Positions 23,977-32,558 of a stretch of 64,000 bases of DNA are shown piece after piece. The notes beneath the pieces are model-generated. The model did not search any database. It saw only the letters and a list, made by a program, of their open reading frames with translations, and was not told where the DNA came from. The first letter of the stretch is position 1. Every line of letters starts with the position of its first letter. Source of the DNA: Roseiarcus sp963765375 (GTDB lineage Bacteria; Pseudomonadota; Alphaproteobacteria; Rhizobiales; Beijerinckiaceae); the NCBI GenBank assembly GCA_963765375.1, contig CAVXVZ010000011.1, forward strand, positions 248,001 to 312,000. The letters are read 5' to 3'. The position numbers were made by a program, and so were the translations under genes.

Positions 23977-25775
23977 CCGTCCTCTTTCTCGGCGGGGATA
24001 TCAATCCGCTCCGGGGCCATGAGCCCGAGCCGTCCGTCTGGCCCCGCGGCCAGCGTGTGGACGTAGAAATGCGTCGGCGCGGATTGCGGCGCCATCACCG
24101 GCGAGGGGGCGGAGACGATCTTGAGCTCGCCGCAGGCGCCGATCCAGTCGACATGGCGGTGGCCGTGCATGACGACGATGCGGCCGGCATAGGGTTTGAG
24201 CACGCGCTGAAACCAGCTGCCGTTGACGAGCGCGGTGCCGACGCGCTCCGAGAAGGCCGTGACCGGCATCGGATATTCGATCAGATGATGGTGCAGCGCC
24301 ACGATCCAGCGAGCTTTAGGATAAAGGTCGAACGCCGCCGCGAGCCGAAGCGCCTGCCCGGCCGGAATCATTCCAAGCGCATTGGTGAACGAGAAATTGG
24401 TGTCGGCGTTCGAATTGAGAATGGCGACCCCGAGGCCATCCTCCTCGTGCGGCGGCGCGATCATCGGGAATATTTCGTCCCATAGGCGGGCAAGACGGCT
24501 CGCCAGCCGAAGACCGCCCTGATCGGCGAATGTCGCGATCGCCTGGCGATGCGGTTCGAGCGCCGCCCCAAGGGTGAGGCCGGGCTCGGCGGCGCCCTCC
24601 CCCATCACGCGCAGGCGGTCGCCGCCGACGGCCGCGATCGCTGACAGCGCCCGCATCTTGCGCAGGCTCTTGGCCGGGCTGAACGGCAGATCGAGACGCG
24701 CCGGGTTGGCGCGGTCGACGATATTGACGTCGTGATTTCCCGGCAGGATCAGCATCCGCTCGGCGAGATCGGGATGCCCGGCGATGATGTCGAAGAATTC
24801 CGCCCATTCGGCCGAACGCCCGGCGTCGGTCATGTCGCCGGTGATAAGCACGACGTCGAGCGGCCGGGCGGCGTGCGATTCTTCGAGGCGGGCCATGACC
24901 CGCCTCAGCCGCTCGTTGCCGCGCGGGCCGCCCCGCCCGCTCTCGATCCGGAAGCCGTAGCGCTCGCCGACGATATGGATATCGGAGAGATGCGCCGCCA
25001 GCCAGACGCGCCCGGCCGGCGGCGCGGCGTCGAACGCTTCGAGGTCGAGCGGCTGGTCCGTGCTGGCGTCGGCAAAGCCCCAGACGAGCGAGGCTGCGGC
25101 AAGATAGGCCGACATGACGACGACAGCGTTGGCGAGCGTGGGAGAGATGAGCCCGAGCGGCGCGGCGAGGTCCGACGCCGCTCCGATCCACCGGGTCGCC
25201 GGCCAGACCGCGACCGCGACCAGGGCCGCGATCGCCGCAAGGAGGATTCCGGCGCCGGCGCAGCTCAGCGCCCGCATGCGCGCCAGCTCGGCGCCGCCCT
25301 TCGGCTTCAGCGCTCGCTCGGCGAGATGCCGGATCGCCTCGCGGCACAAGGCGTACCCGGGCTGAACCCCCAGGGCGTTGAGCGCCCAGAAATTCGCTTC
25401 CGCCACCCGCAACAACGGCCGCCAGCCGATCCAGCCCGCGCCGGCGACAGCGAGAAGGACGATCGCGGCGCCGATTCCATACAGTTCCAGCAATCTCGAG
25501 AAGATGTCGCCTACCCATGCCGTCGCGACCAGCGGCGCGAGGCCAAGGACTGCCGCTGGAAGCACGATCGACGCCGCCCACGCGATGAGGAGCTTCGTTA
25601 CGCTGATCTCGGCTAAAAGACTGCCGGCAATGGCCAGCAGCGACTTCTGCTTGGGGCTCGACGCGTCGTCCTCCGCGTCTCCGTCGCGCGGGTCGAGGAG
25701 CAGGTTCGCCGGACCGCGCCTGAGGCGCTCAAGCCCGGATTCGGCGCTCGAGGGGATTGCGGCGGGCGCTCGCAT
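23973..25775 (-). CDS. Membrane-associated calcineurin-like metallophosphoesterase
   Basis: The 600-residue protein has an N-terminal membrane part with about four to five hydrophobic segments (LLIAWAASIVLPAAVLGLAP, GIGAAIVLLAVAGAGWIGW, GILLAAIAALVAVAVWP), then a catalytic domain with the five metallophosphoesterase motifs: AHLSDIHIVG, LITGDMTDAG, LPGNHDVNI, VALHHHLIEYP and VMHGHRHVDW. The metal-binding Asp, Asn and His residues are all present. The soluble domain is C-terminal. Substrate unknown; a nucleotide, lipid or protein phosphate is possible. The start ATG at 25775 has only a weak ribosome site. Confidence 0.8.
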   Translation of the reverse strand: MRAPAAIPSSAESGLERLRRGPANLLLDPRDGDAEDDASSPKQKSLLAIAGSLLAEISVTKLLIAWAASIVLPAAVLGLAPLVATAWVGDIFSRLLELYGIGAAIVLLAVAGAGWIGWRPLLRVAEANFWALNALGVQPGYALCREAIRHLAERALKPKGGAELARMRALSCAGAGILLAAIAALVAVAVWPATRWIGAASDLAAPLGLISPTLANAVVVMSAYLAAASLVWGFADASTDQPLDLEAFDAAPPAGRVWLAAHLSDIHIVGERYGFRIESGRGGPRGNERLRRVMARLEESHAARPLDVVLITGDMTDAGRSAEWAEFFDIIAGHPDLAERMLILPGNHDVNIVDRANPARLDLPFSPAKSLRKMRALSAIAAVGGDRLRVMGEGAAEPGLTLGAALEPHRQAIATFADQGGLRLASRLARLWDEIFPMIAPPHEEDGLGVAILNSNADTNFSFTNALGMIPAGQALRLAAAFDLYPKARWIVALHHHLIEYPMPVTAFSERVGTALVNGSWFQRVLKPYAGRIVVMHGHRHVDWIGACGELKIVSAPSPVMAPQSAPTHFYVHTLAAGPDGRLGLMAPERIDIPAEKEDG

Positions 25776-25977
25776 GGCGTCTGCGGGGGATTCTTCCTTA
25801 AGGTCCACGCCATAGCATGCGGCGCTTCGGTCCGGTAGCGAGGGCGGGCGGCCGCGGAAAGGACGCGGGCGGCCGCTTCGGCAACGACGCCATTCTCGTC
25901 CCCCCGAACCTCGCATCGTTGCTTCGGATGCGGTTGCGCGATAAGCACTGGCCAACTTCCCGCCAGAGGACGGCGCC

Positions 25978-27087
25978 TTGGCCCCATGCACCCCTCATCC
26001 GGCAGCGCGCGGCCTCGCTCGCGCGCTCGTCGTCGCGCCTGCGTTCGCGCTTTTGCTCGCCAGCTGCAATCAGGAAGCCAAGACCGAGCCGCCTCAGCCG
26101 CGCCCGGTCCGCACCGTCACCGTCGAAAAGGGCGAGGTCGGCGATTCGGTCGCCCTCACCGGGGATATCCGGGCCGAGAACGAGGTGAACCTCGCCTTCC
26201 GCGTCGGCGGGCGGATCATCGAGCGCAAAGGCGGGGTCGGCGACAAGGTCGAGCCGGACCAGGTGCTGGCCAAGCTCGATCCGCAGGACGAGCTCAATAC
26301 GCTCCGCTCGGCGCAGGCGGCGCTCGCCGCCGCGCGCGCCCAGGAGGTCGAGGCGCAGGGCAATTTCGACCGCCAGAACCATCTGATGGAAAGGGGCTTC
26401 ACCACCCGGGCGATATTCGATGCGGCGACCCAGGGGCTGCAGACCGCGCAGGCGCGGGTCGACGACGCGTCGGCGCAACTCGACATCGCCCAGGACCGGG
26501 TGAGCTTCACCGAGCTCAGGGCCAACGTCTCGGGGACGATCACCGCGCGAACCGCCGAATCGGGCGAGGTGGTGCAGGCGGGCCAGCCGATCTTCACCAT
26601 CGCCCGGCAGGACGGCCGCGACGCCGTGTTCGACGTTCCGGCCCAGGTTCTGCGCGCCGCGCCGACCGACGTGACGGTCACGATCGCGCTTGCCGACGAC
26701 CCGTCGGTGACCGCCAAGGCGCGCGTGCGCACCGTCGATCCGCAGGCCGATCCGGTCACCCGCACCTTCCGCGTCCGCCTCAGCCTGATCGATCATCCGG
26801 AGGCGATGCGCCTCGGCGCGACGGTGACCGGGCGCCTGCAGCTCGAGGGCGGCAAGGGCATCTCAATTCCGGCAAGCGCGCTCACCTCGATCGATCGCCA
26901 GCCGGCGGTGTGGATCGTCGATCCGGCGAGCCTCACCGTTGCGCTGCGCAACGTCGAGGTCGAGCGGTTCGATCCGGCGACGGCGGTGATCTCCGAGGGC
27001 CTCGAGCCCGGCGACGTGGTGGTGACGGCGGGCGTTCAGGCGCTGCATCCGGGCCAGAAGGTCCGGCTGCTCGGGGCGACTTCGTGA
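25978..27087 (+). CDS. RND efflux periplasmic adaptor lipoprotein
   Basis: The 369-residue product has a signal ending LLLASC (lipobox cysteine), then the membrane-fusion-protein layout: beta-barrel/lipoyl half-motif RVGGRIIERKGGVGDKV, a coiled-coil hairpin (AQAALAAARAQEVEAQGNF onwards), the second lipoyl half GTITARTAESGEVVQAGQP and a membrane-proximal domain. The start is TTG at 25978, with AGAGGA upstream. It should link the RND pump at 28213-31290 to an outer-membrane channel; no TolC gene is present. A methyltransferase gene now separates adaptor and pump. Confidence 0.9.
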   Translation: MAPCTPHPAARGLARALVVAPAFALLLASCNQEAKTEPPQPRPVRTVTVEKGEVGDSVALTGDIRAENEVNLAFRVGGRIIERKGGVGDKVEPDQVLAKLDPQDELNTLRSAQAALAAARAQEVEAQGNFDRQNHLMERGFTTRAIFDAATQGLQTAQARVDDASAQLDIAQDRVSFTELRANVSGTITARTAESGEVVQAGQPIFTIARQDGRDAVFDVPAQVLRAAPTDVTVTIALADDPSVTAKARVRTVDPQADPVTRTFRVRLSLIDHPEAMRLGATVTGRLQLEGGKGISIPASALTSIDRQPAVWIVDPASLTVALRNVEVERFDPATAVISEGLEPGDVVVTAGVQALHPGQKVRLLGATS

Positions 27088-27234
27088 GCGGTTCGGGAGA
27101 CCGCGAACCATCCCTGGCATGGGCGCGAGGCCCACGACCCTCATTTGCGCCCGATCGCCGCGCGCCAAGCAATCGGCTCCAGCGAGGATGCTCTGCAATG
27201 TCCCCTCCGAGAAGAATGAAGTAGGGCTCTTGCA

Positions 27235-28209
27235 ATGGGTATTCCCCTCCGCTTTCTTATGCGCCTCAAGAAAATCAGAGGATTATGTAAAGCTCTTGAT
27301 GACCATGTGAGCGCTAACAATAACCTGGAAAAAGAAATAAATGAGCTTAGAATTTACGTCAAATCGCTGTTGAGCAAGGTGACGGAAAGGGAACGACAAT
27401 CGGAATTGCTGGCAGAGGAATTGGAAGCTAAACGCGATGGCCTGCCCGTATACTTGGCGTTTTCACCGGAAGTGCAGTCAGAGCGCATGGCGATGAAGAT
27501 ATTTTCTCTGCTTCGGCCGATGGATGTGGTTAACGGGAGAATGGTAAGGCGAGGCGCACCGAATGACGGTGGTTACGTGATGCTCGACTCGCCTGTTCGA
27601 AACGAAATCGCGTACTCATTGGGCGTGGGCAATGACGTGTCGTGGGACTTGGACATGGCGACAAACGGATGCACGGTGTATCAGTACGATCACTCAATCG
27701 CATCGGTTCCAACCTCACACCCGAATTTTAAGTGGTTCCAACTGAACGTCGGGACAGAGACCGACAATGACACTATCACGGTCGTCGACGCGATAACGAG
27801 AAATGGACACAAGGAACGTCAGAATATTATCTTGAAGATGGACGTTGAGTACTGGGAGTTGGATGTACTGCAATCAATTGATGAAACAACAATACTGCTA
27901 TTTGCCCAAATAATCGTCGAATTACATGGAATTGTTCCTGAAGATACCAATTCTATAACAAAAATTGTTACTGTCCTTTCGAAGATAAATAAGACGCATC
28001 AGGTTATCCATCTCCATGCAAACAACTACGGACGTCTCGGTATCATGGGACGGCTAGCGATACCTGGGACCTTCGAGGTGACCTACGTGCGGCGACGTGA
28101 CCATGAGTTTACGGAGTGCAAGAAAGTATTCCCGACGGCTCTCGATAACCCGTGTAAAGCGGATGCGCGAGACTATTACTTGGGTCCCGTTGGCATGTTT
28201 CCTTACTGA
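27235..28209 (+). CDS. FkbM-like SAM-dependent methyltransferase with coiled-coil N-terminus
   Basis: A 324-residue protein. Residues about 25-65 form a coiled coil (NNNLEKEINELRIYVKSLLS). The methyltransferase part shows IAYSLGVGNDVSWDLDMA (SAM loop), CTVYQYDHS and NIILKMDVEYWELDVLQSI, the counterpart of the FkbM LKxDVEGxE motif with the Gly missing. FkbM-like enzymes O-methylate sugars or other small molecules. The gene is clearly AT-richer than its neighbours and sits between an RND adaptor and pump that normally adjoin. It ends 3 bases before the pump start. Horizontal transfer into the operon is likely. Confidence 0.75.
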   Translation: MGIPLRFLMRLKKIRGLCKALDDHVSANNNLEKEINELRIYVKSLLSKVTERERQSELLAEELEAKRDGLPVYLAFSPEVQSERMAMKIFSLLRPMDVVNGRMVRRGAPNDGGYVMLDSPVRNEIAYSLGVGNDVSWDLDMATNGCTVYQYDHSIASVPTSHPNFKWFQLNVGTETDNDTITVVDAITRNGHKERQNIILKMDVEYWELDVLQSIDETTILLFAQIIVELHGIVPEDTNSITKIVTVLSKINKTHQVIHLHANNYGRLGIMGRLAIPGTFEVTYVRRRDHEFTECKKVFPTALDNPCKADARDYYLGPVGMFPY

Positions 28210-28212
28210 AAA

Positions 28213-31200
28213 ATGCCGGATCTGGCCTTGGCGTCGAACAATTCACTCAACCTCTCCGATTGGGCGCTCAAGCATCGCTCGTTCATCGTCTTCCTTATGA
28301 TCGCGGCGACGCTCGCCGGCGTCGTCTCGTTTTTCGGCCTCGGCCGGGCGGAGGATCCGCCCTTCACCTTCCGCACCATGATCGTCCAGGCCGCGTGGCC
28401 AGGCGCAACCATGGACGACACGCTGCAGCAGGTGACCGAACGGATCGAGCGCAAGCTGCAGGAGACCAAGGGCCTCGACTTCCTCCGCAGCTACACAACC
28501 CCCGGCCTGACGACGATCTTCGTCAATCTGAAAGGCTCGACGAGGGCCTCCGAAGTGCCGGACATCTGGTACCAGGTGCGCAAGAACATCGGCGACATCC
28601 GCGGCGCGCTGCCGGCCGGCGTGGTCGGACCCGGCTTCAACGACGACTTCGGCGACACGTTCGGCCTGATCTACGGCTTCACCGCCGACGGCTTCACCCA
28701 CCGGGAACTGCGCGATACCGTCGAGGACATCCGCTCGCGCCTGCTCCAGGTTCCGGACGTGTCGAAGATCGAGCTCATCGGCGCCCAGGACGAGCAGATC
28801 TTCGTCGAGTTCTCGGTCGCGGAGCTGGCCGGCCTCGGCATCGACCGGGCGGCGTTGATCGCGGCGCTGAGAGCGCAGAACGCGGTCAGTCCCGCCGGCG
28901 AGCTCCAGACCGGCGACGAGACGATTTCGCTCCGGGTTTCGGGCGCGTTCCGGTCGGAAGCGGACCTGCTCGACGTCAACTTCCTCTCCAACGGCCGCCT
29001 GATCCGGCTCCGCGACATCGCGACCGTCAGGCGCGCCTATTCCGATCCGCCCCAGCCGATGTTCCGCGTCAACGGCAAACCGGCCATCGGCCTCGCCATC
29101 GCCATGCGCGACGGCGGCGACATCCTGACGCTCGGCCGCAACGTCAGGAAGGCGGTCGACGAGAGCGTCGCCAACCTGCCGCTCGGCATCGACGCGACGC
29201 TGGTCAGCGATCAGCCGGTCGTCGTCCAGACCGCGATCGGCGAGTTCATGGAATCGCTCTGGCAGGCGATCGCGATCATCATGGCGGTCAGCATCATCAG
29301 CCTGGGGCTAAGGCCCGGGTCGGTGGTCGCGCTGACGATCCCGCTGACGATCGCGATCGTGTTTCCGATCATGGAGGCGATGCACATCGACCTCCAGCGC
29401 ATCTCGCTCGGCGCCCTCATCATCTCCTTGAGCCTGCTCGTCGACAGCGCCATGACCACGATCGACGTCATGACGACGCGCCTCATGCAAGGCGACAGCA
29501 AGGAGGAGGCGGCGTCTTTCGCCTATAAGACGCTGGCGCTGCCGATGTTGACCGGCACCTTCGTCACCATCGCCGGCTTCGTGCCGATCGGCTTCGCCCG
29601 CAGCGCCGCCGGCGAGTACACGTTCTCGATCTTCGCCGTGGTGACGATCGCGCTCATCGTGTCGTGGTTCGTCGCGGTGCTGTTCGCGCCGCTGCTCGGG
29701 GTCTGGCTCTTGAAGAAGCCGGAGACCGCCGTCGCCCCGCAGCCCAACTTCGTCATGCGGACGTTCCGCTCGATCCTGGTCGGCGCGATGCGGGTGCGCT
29801 GGATCACCATCGCCGTGACCCTCGCCTGCTTCGCCGCCTCCCTGCTCGCCCTCCCCTACGTGCCGCGGCAGTTCTTTCCCGCTTCCGACCGCCCGGAGCT
29901 CACCGTCGATCTGACCCTGCCGCAAAACGCCTCGATCTACGCCAGCCAGGACGCGTCGGCCAAGCTCGACGCCTTGCTCAAGGGCGATCCCGATGTCGCA
30001 AGCTGGAGCACCTATGTCGGGCGCGGGGCGATCCGGTTCTACCTGCCGCTCGACGTCAAGCTCGCCAACGACTTTTTCTCCCAGGCCGTGGTCATCGCCA
30101 AGGGCGTGCAGGCGCGCGATCGGGTTCACGCCAAGCTTGAGAAGGCGCTCGCCGAGCAATTGCCGAGCGCGATCGTCCGCGTGTCTCCGCTCGAGCTGGG
30201 GCCGCCGGTCGGCTGGCCGGTGCAATATCGGGTGAGCGGGCCTGACGCCGCCGAAGTGCGGGCGATCGCGCTCAAGCTCGGTCAGGCGATGGGCGAGAGC
30301 GCGAATTTGCGGCTGGTCAACTTCGACTGGATGGAGCCCTCGCGCGAGGTCAGGGTCAGGATCGACCAGGATCAGGCCCGGCTTCTCGGCTTGAGCTCGC
30401 AGACGCTGGCCGAAACGCTGAACGCCGTCATGAGCGGGACGCCGATCACCCAGGTTCGCGACGGCATCTACCTCGTCAATGTCGTCGCCCGGGCGAACGA
30501 CGAGCAGCGCGTCTCGCTCTCGACCCTGCGCTCGCTGCAGCTGCCGCTTCCCGGCGGCCGGACCGTGCCGCTAAGCCAGATCGCGACCTTCGACTTCGAT
30601 CAGGAATTTCCCCTGATTTGGCGGCGCGACCGCGTCCCGACGCTGACCGTCCAGGCCGACGTCCGTGACGCCGCGACGCCGGAAGGCGCGGTCGCCTCGC
30701 TCGAGCCGGCGATCGAGAAGCTCGAGGCGGGCCTGCCCGCCGGCTACCACATTGCCGTTGGCGGCACGGTCGAGGAGAGCGCCCAATCGCAGGCCTCGGT
30801 GTTTGCGCTCCTGCCCGCGGCGCTGTTCCTGATGCTGCTCTTTCTGATGGCGCAGCTCCACAGCTTCAGCCGGGTGGCGCTGGTCGCAGCGACGGTGCCG
30901 CTCGGCCTGATCGGGATCGTGCTCGCGCTCATCATCTCAAACCGGCCGCTCGGATTCGTCGCCATCCTCGGCATTCTGGCGCTGGTCGGCATGATCGCCC
31001 GCAATGCCGTGATCCTCATCGACCAGATCGAGACCGAGCGGTCGCAAGGGCGCGACATCTGGGACGCCGTGGTCGAGGCGACGCTCTCCCGCTTCCGCCC
31101 GATCATGCTGACCGCGATTTCGACCGTGCTGGGCCTGATCCCGATCGCGCCGACGGTGTTCTGGGGCCCGATGGCCTTCGCCATCATGGGCGGCCTGTTC

Positions 31201-31290
31201 GTCGCCACGCTGCTGACGCTGCTGGTGCTGCCGGTCTTCTACATCACCCTTTACCGCGCGAAGGCGCCTGCGGCGCCGGTCGCTGCGTAG
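28213..31290 (+). CDS. RND-type multidrug efflux pump (AcrB/HAE family)
   Basis: The 1025-residue protein has the RND pattern of two repeats, each with a TM helix, a large periplasmic domain and a block of TM helices. The first cytoplasmic start (HRSFIVFLMIAATLAGVVSF) and the C-terminal LALVGMIARNAVILIDQIE are characteristic. It uses proton flow to expel substrates with the upstream adaptor. In the proton relay of TM4 the usual Asp-Asp (AcrB 407/408) is Asp411-Ser412 here (SLLVDSAMTT), and the TM10 Lys is Arg930. Whether coupling is altered is not known. It is separated from its adaptor by a methyltransferase gene. Confidence 0.92.
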   Translation: MPDLALASNNSLNLSDWALKHRSFIVFLMIAATLAGVVSFFGLGRAEDPPFTFRTMIVQAAWPGATMDDTLQQVTERIERKLQETKGLDFLRSYTTPGLTTIFVNLKGSTRASEVPDIWYQVRKNIGDIRGALPAGVVGPGFNDDFGDTFGLIYGFTADGFTHRELRDTVEDIRSRLLQVPDVSKIELIGAQDEQIFVEFSVAELAGLGIDRAALIAALRAQNAVSPAGELQTGDETISLRVSGAFRSEADLLDVNFLSNGRLIRLRDIATVRRAYSDPPQPMFRVNGKPAIGLAIAMRDGGDILTLGRNVRKAVDESVANLPLGIDATLVSDQPVVVQTAIGEFMESLWQAIAIIMAVSIISLGLRPGSVVALTIPLTIAIVFPIMEAMHIDLQRISLGALIISLSLLVDSAMTTIDVMTTRLMQGDSKEEAASFAYKTLALPMLTGTFVTIAGFVPIGFARSAAGEYTFSIFAVVTIALIVSWFVAVLFAPLLGVWLLKKPETAVAPQPNFVMRTFRSILVGAMRVRWITIAVTLACFAASLLALPYVPRQFFPASDRPELTVDLTLPQNASIYASQDASAKLDALLKGDPDVASWSTYVGRGAIRFYLPLDVKLANDFFSQAVVIAKGVQARDRVHAKLEKALAEQLPSAIVRVSPLELGPPVGWPVQYRVSGPDAAEVRAIALKLGQAMGESANLRLVNFDWMEPSREVRVRIDQDQARLLGLSSQTLAETLNAVMSGTPITQVRDGIYLVNVVARANDEQRVSLSTLRSLQLPLPGGRTVPLSQIATFDFDQEFPLIWRRDRVPTLTVQADVRDAATPEGAVASLEPAIEKLEAGLPAGYHIAVGGTVEESAQSQASVFALLPAALFLMLLFLMAQLHSFSRVALVAATVPLGLIGIVLALIISNRPLGFVAILGILALVGMIARNAVILIDQIETERSQGRDIWDAVVEATLSRFRPIMLTAISTVLGLIPIAPTVFWGPMAFAIMGGLFVATLLTLLVLPVFYITLYRAKAPAAPVAA

Positions 31291-31494
31291 CTACCCGAAC
31301 AACCGCGCCCACAGCGACGCGATAATTCGCCACGGAATCGGCCATATCGGCCACCAGGTGTAGAAAACGGTCACGCCCAGCGTGTTGTTCGGCGACGTCG
31401 TATTCGGCAACGCAACTGCCGAGCGCGCGCCTTGCCGCGTCGCCGTGATCGATCCGCCGCCGGCCTTGACGTCGAACAGCGAGACGACGCACTC
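31291..31494 (-). pseudogene. Continuation of the LVIVD gene beyond an in-frame TAG
   Basis: Directly after the TAG at 31495-31497 the same frame continues open for 67 codons to TAG at 31291-31293. It encodes ECVVSLFDVKAGGGSIT and ends with a tryptophan-rich hydrophobic stretch (VFYTWWPIWPIPWRIIASLW). The composition is protein-like, so the upstream stop looks premature or suppressible. The last stop abuts the RND pump stop on the other strand. Confidence 0.45.
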
Positions 31495-32451
31495 CTAAGT
31501 CCCTCCGCCCGCGATCTGGGTGACGCCTGCGGTGGCGAGAACGGCGCTGGCTCCGGTGATCGTGCGACAGAACTTGGCAACTCCGCCCTCGAAGTCGATT
31601 GGCTGACCGTAGCTGTTGTTCGGATCGCCGAGGCTGCGGCTGCTGCTCGCCCAGGTCGACGCGGACGAGACGGGGGACCCCGCGTATAAGAGCTCCACAT
31701 TTGGATTGGCGGCGGCTGCATAGGCGAGTTGAACGCCTGCGGCAGCTCCGGCATTTTCCGCAACCGCGACCGATGTGATCCCTCCTCCCCCGCCGGGCTG
31801 CGAAGGGAGCAGCGCCGCGACCCCGCCCGAGATTCCGTACGCATAGAGGCTGGTCCCATCGGAGAAGACCGCATTCGTGCCGTCAAAGTCGCACATGAAC
31901 GAAATGCTGTATTCGATCCAGGCGCTGACGTCGGTCATCGGCACGCTCGTGGCCAGGAGGGGAAAATCGCTGGTCGTGGCGACCTGAAAGGCGTTGGAAT
32001 AGCCGCCAAGCCCGCAGATGACCGCGGTCGAGCCGAAGAGGGTGACGTCCGTGATTTGAGCGAAGCTCGTTGCGTAGACTTGCGGACTAGCCAGATTGCT
32101 GATGTCGATCAGAGCGACCCGCGCCCCGCTATCGTTGCTGGCTTCGCCGACCAACACGTAGCCGCCGTAGAACGAGATCGCGCCGATGCCGTTAAAGGAA
32201 AGCGAGGCAGAGCCGGTCGCAGCCGGCGATGCTGGATTGGCGATGTCATAGATCGTTACGGTGTCGCCGCTGACGGCGGCCACGGCGGCCATCGAGCCTG
32301 AGCAGTCCACCACCACGCCGCTCGACGAGCAGGATACCGAGACGGCGGTTGGAGCGGCCGCGTTGGAAAAGTCGATGACCCAAAAATTTCCTGGCGTGTA
32401 CTCGGGCAAAGGCTGGTTGCTTCCAACCACGACAACGGTGTGCTCGGCCAT
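31495..32451 (-). CDS. LVIVD-repeat beta-propeller protein
   Basis: The 318-residue product is built of repeats such as VTIYDIANPASPAATGS and ARVALIDISNLASPQVYATS, which match the LVIVD repeat of beta-propeller proteins. It is rich in A, S, G and T and low in charged residues, as in secreted or surface proteins, but no signal peptide is visible at the ATG (32451). LVIVD proteins are surface-associated and of unknown function in most bacteria. The stop is TAG, and the frame continues beyond it (see 31291-31494). Confidence 0.65.
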   Translation of the reverse strand: MAEHTVVVVGSNQPLPEYTPGNFWVIDFSNAAAPTAVSVSCSSSGVVVDCSGSMAAVAAVSGDTVTIYDIANPASPAATGSASLSFNGIGAISFYGGYVLVGEASNDSGARVALIDISNLASPQVYATSFAQITDVTLFGSTAVICGLGGYSNAFQVATTSDFPLLATSVPMTDVSAWIEYSISFMCDFDGTNAVFSDGTSLYAYGISGGVAALLPSQPGGGGGITSVAVAENAGAAAGVQLAYAAAANPNVELLYAGSPVSSASTWASSSRSLGDPNNSYGQPIDFEGGVAKFCRTITGASAVLATAGVTQIAGGGT

Positions 32452-32558
32452 GGGCGCCCCACCCTTTGATCCGGCGTCCCCGGATACGTAGTCATACCTA
32501 GACGCCCTTCGAAGCTTTCCGCAAGGCTCGTTCGATTAAAACGCCGAAACACGAGGGC

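Noticed and set aside
25986..27224. A 412-residue plus-strand ORF overlapping the RND adaptor in another frame
   Set aside because: Arginine-rich and without motif; the adaptor frame has a lipobox and both lipoyl halves.
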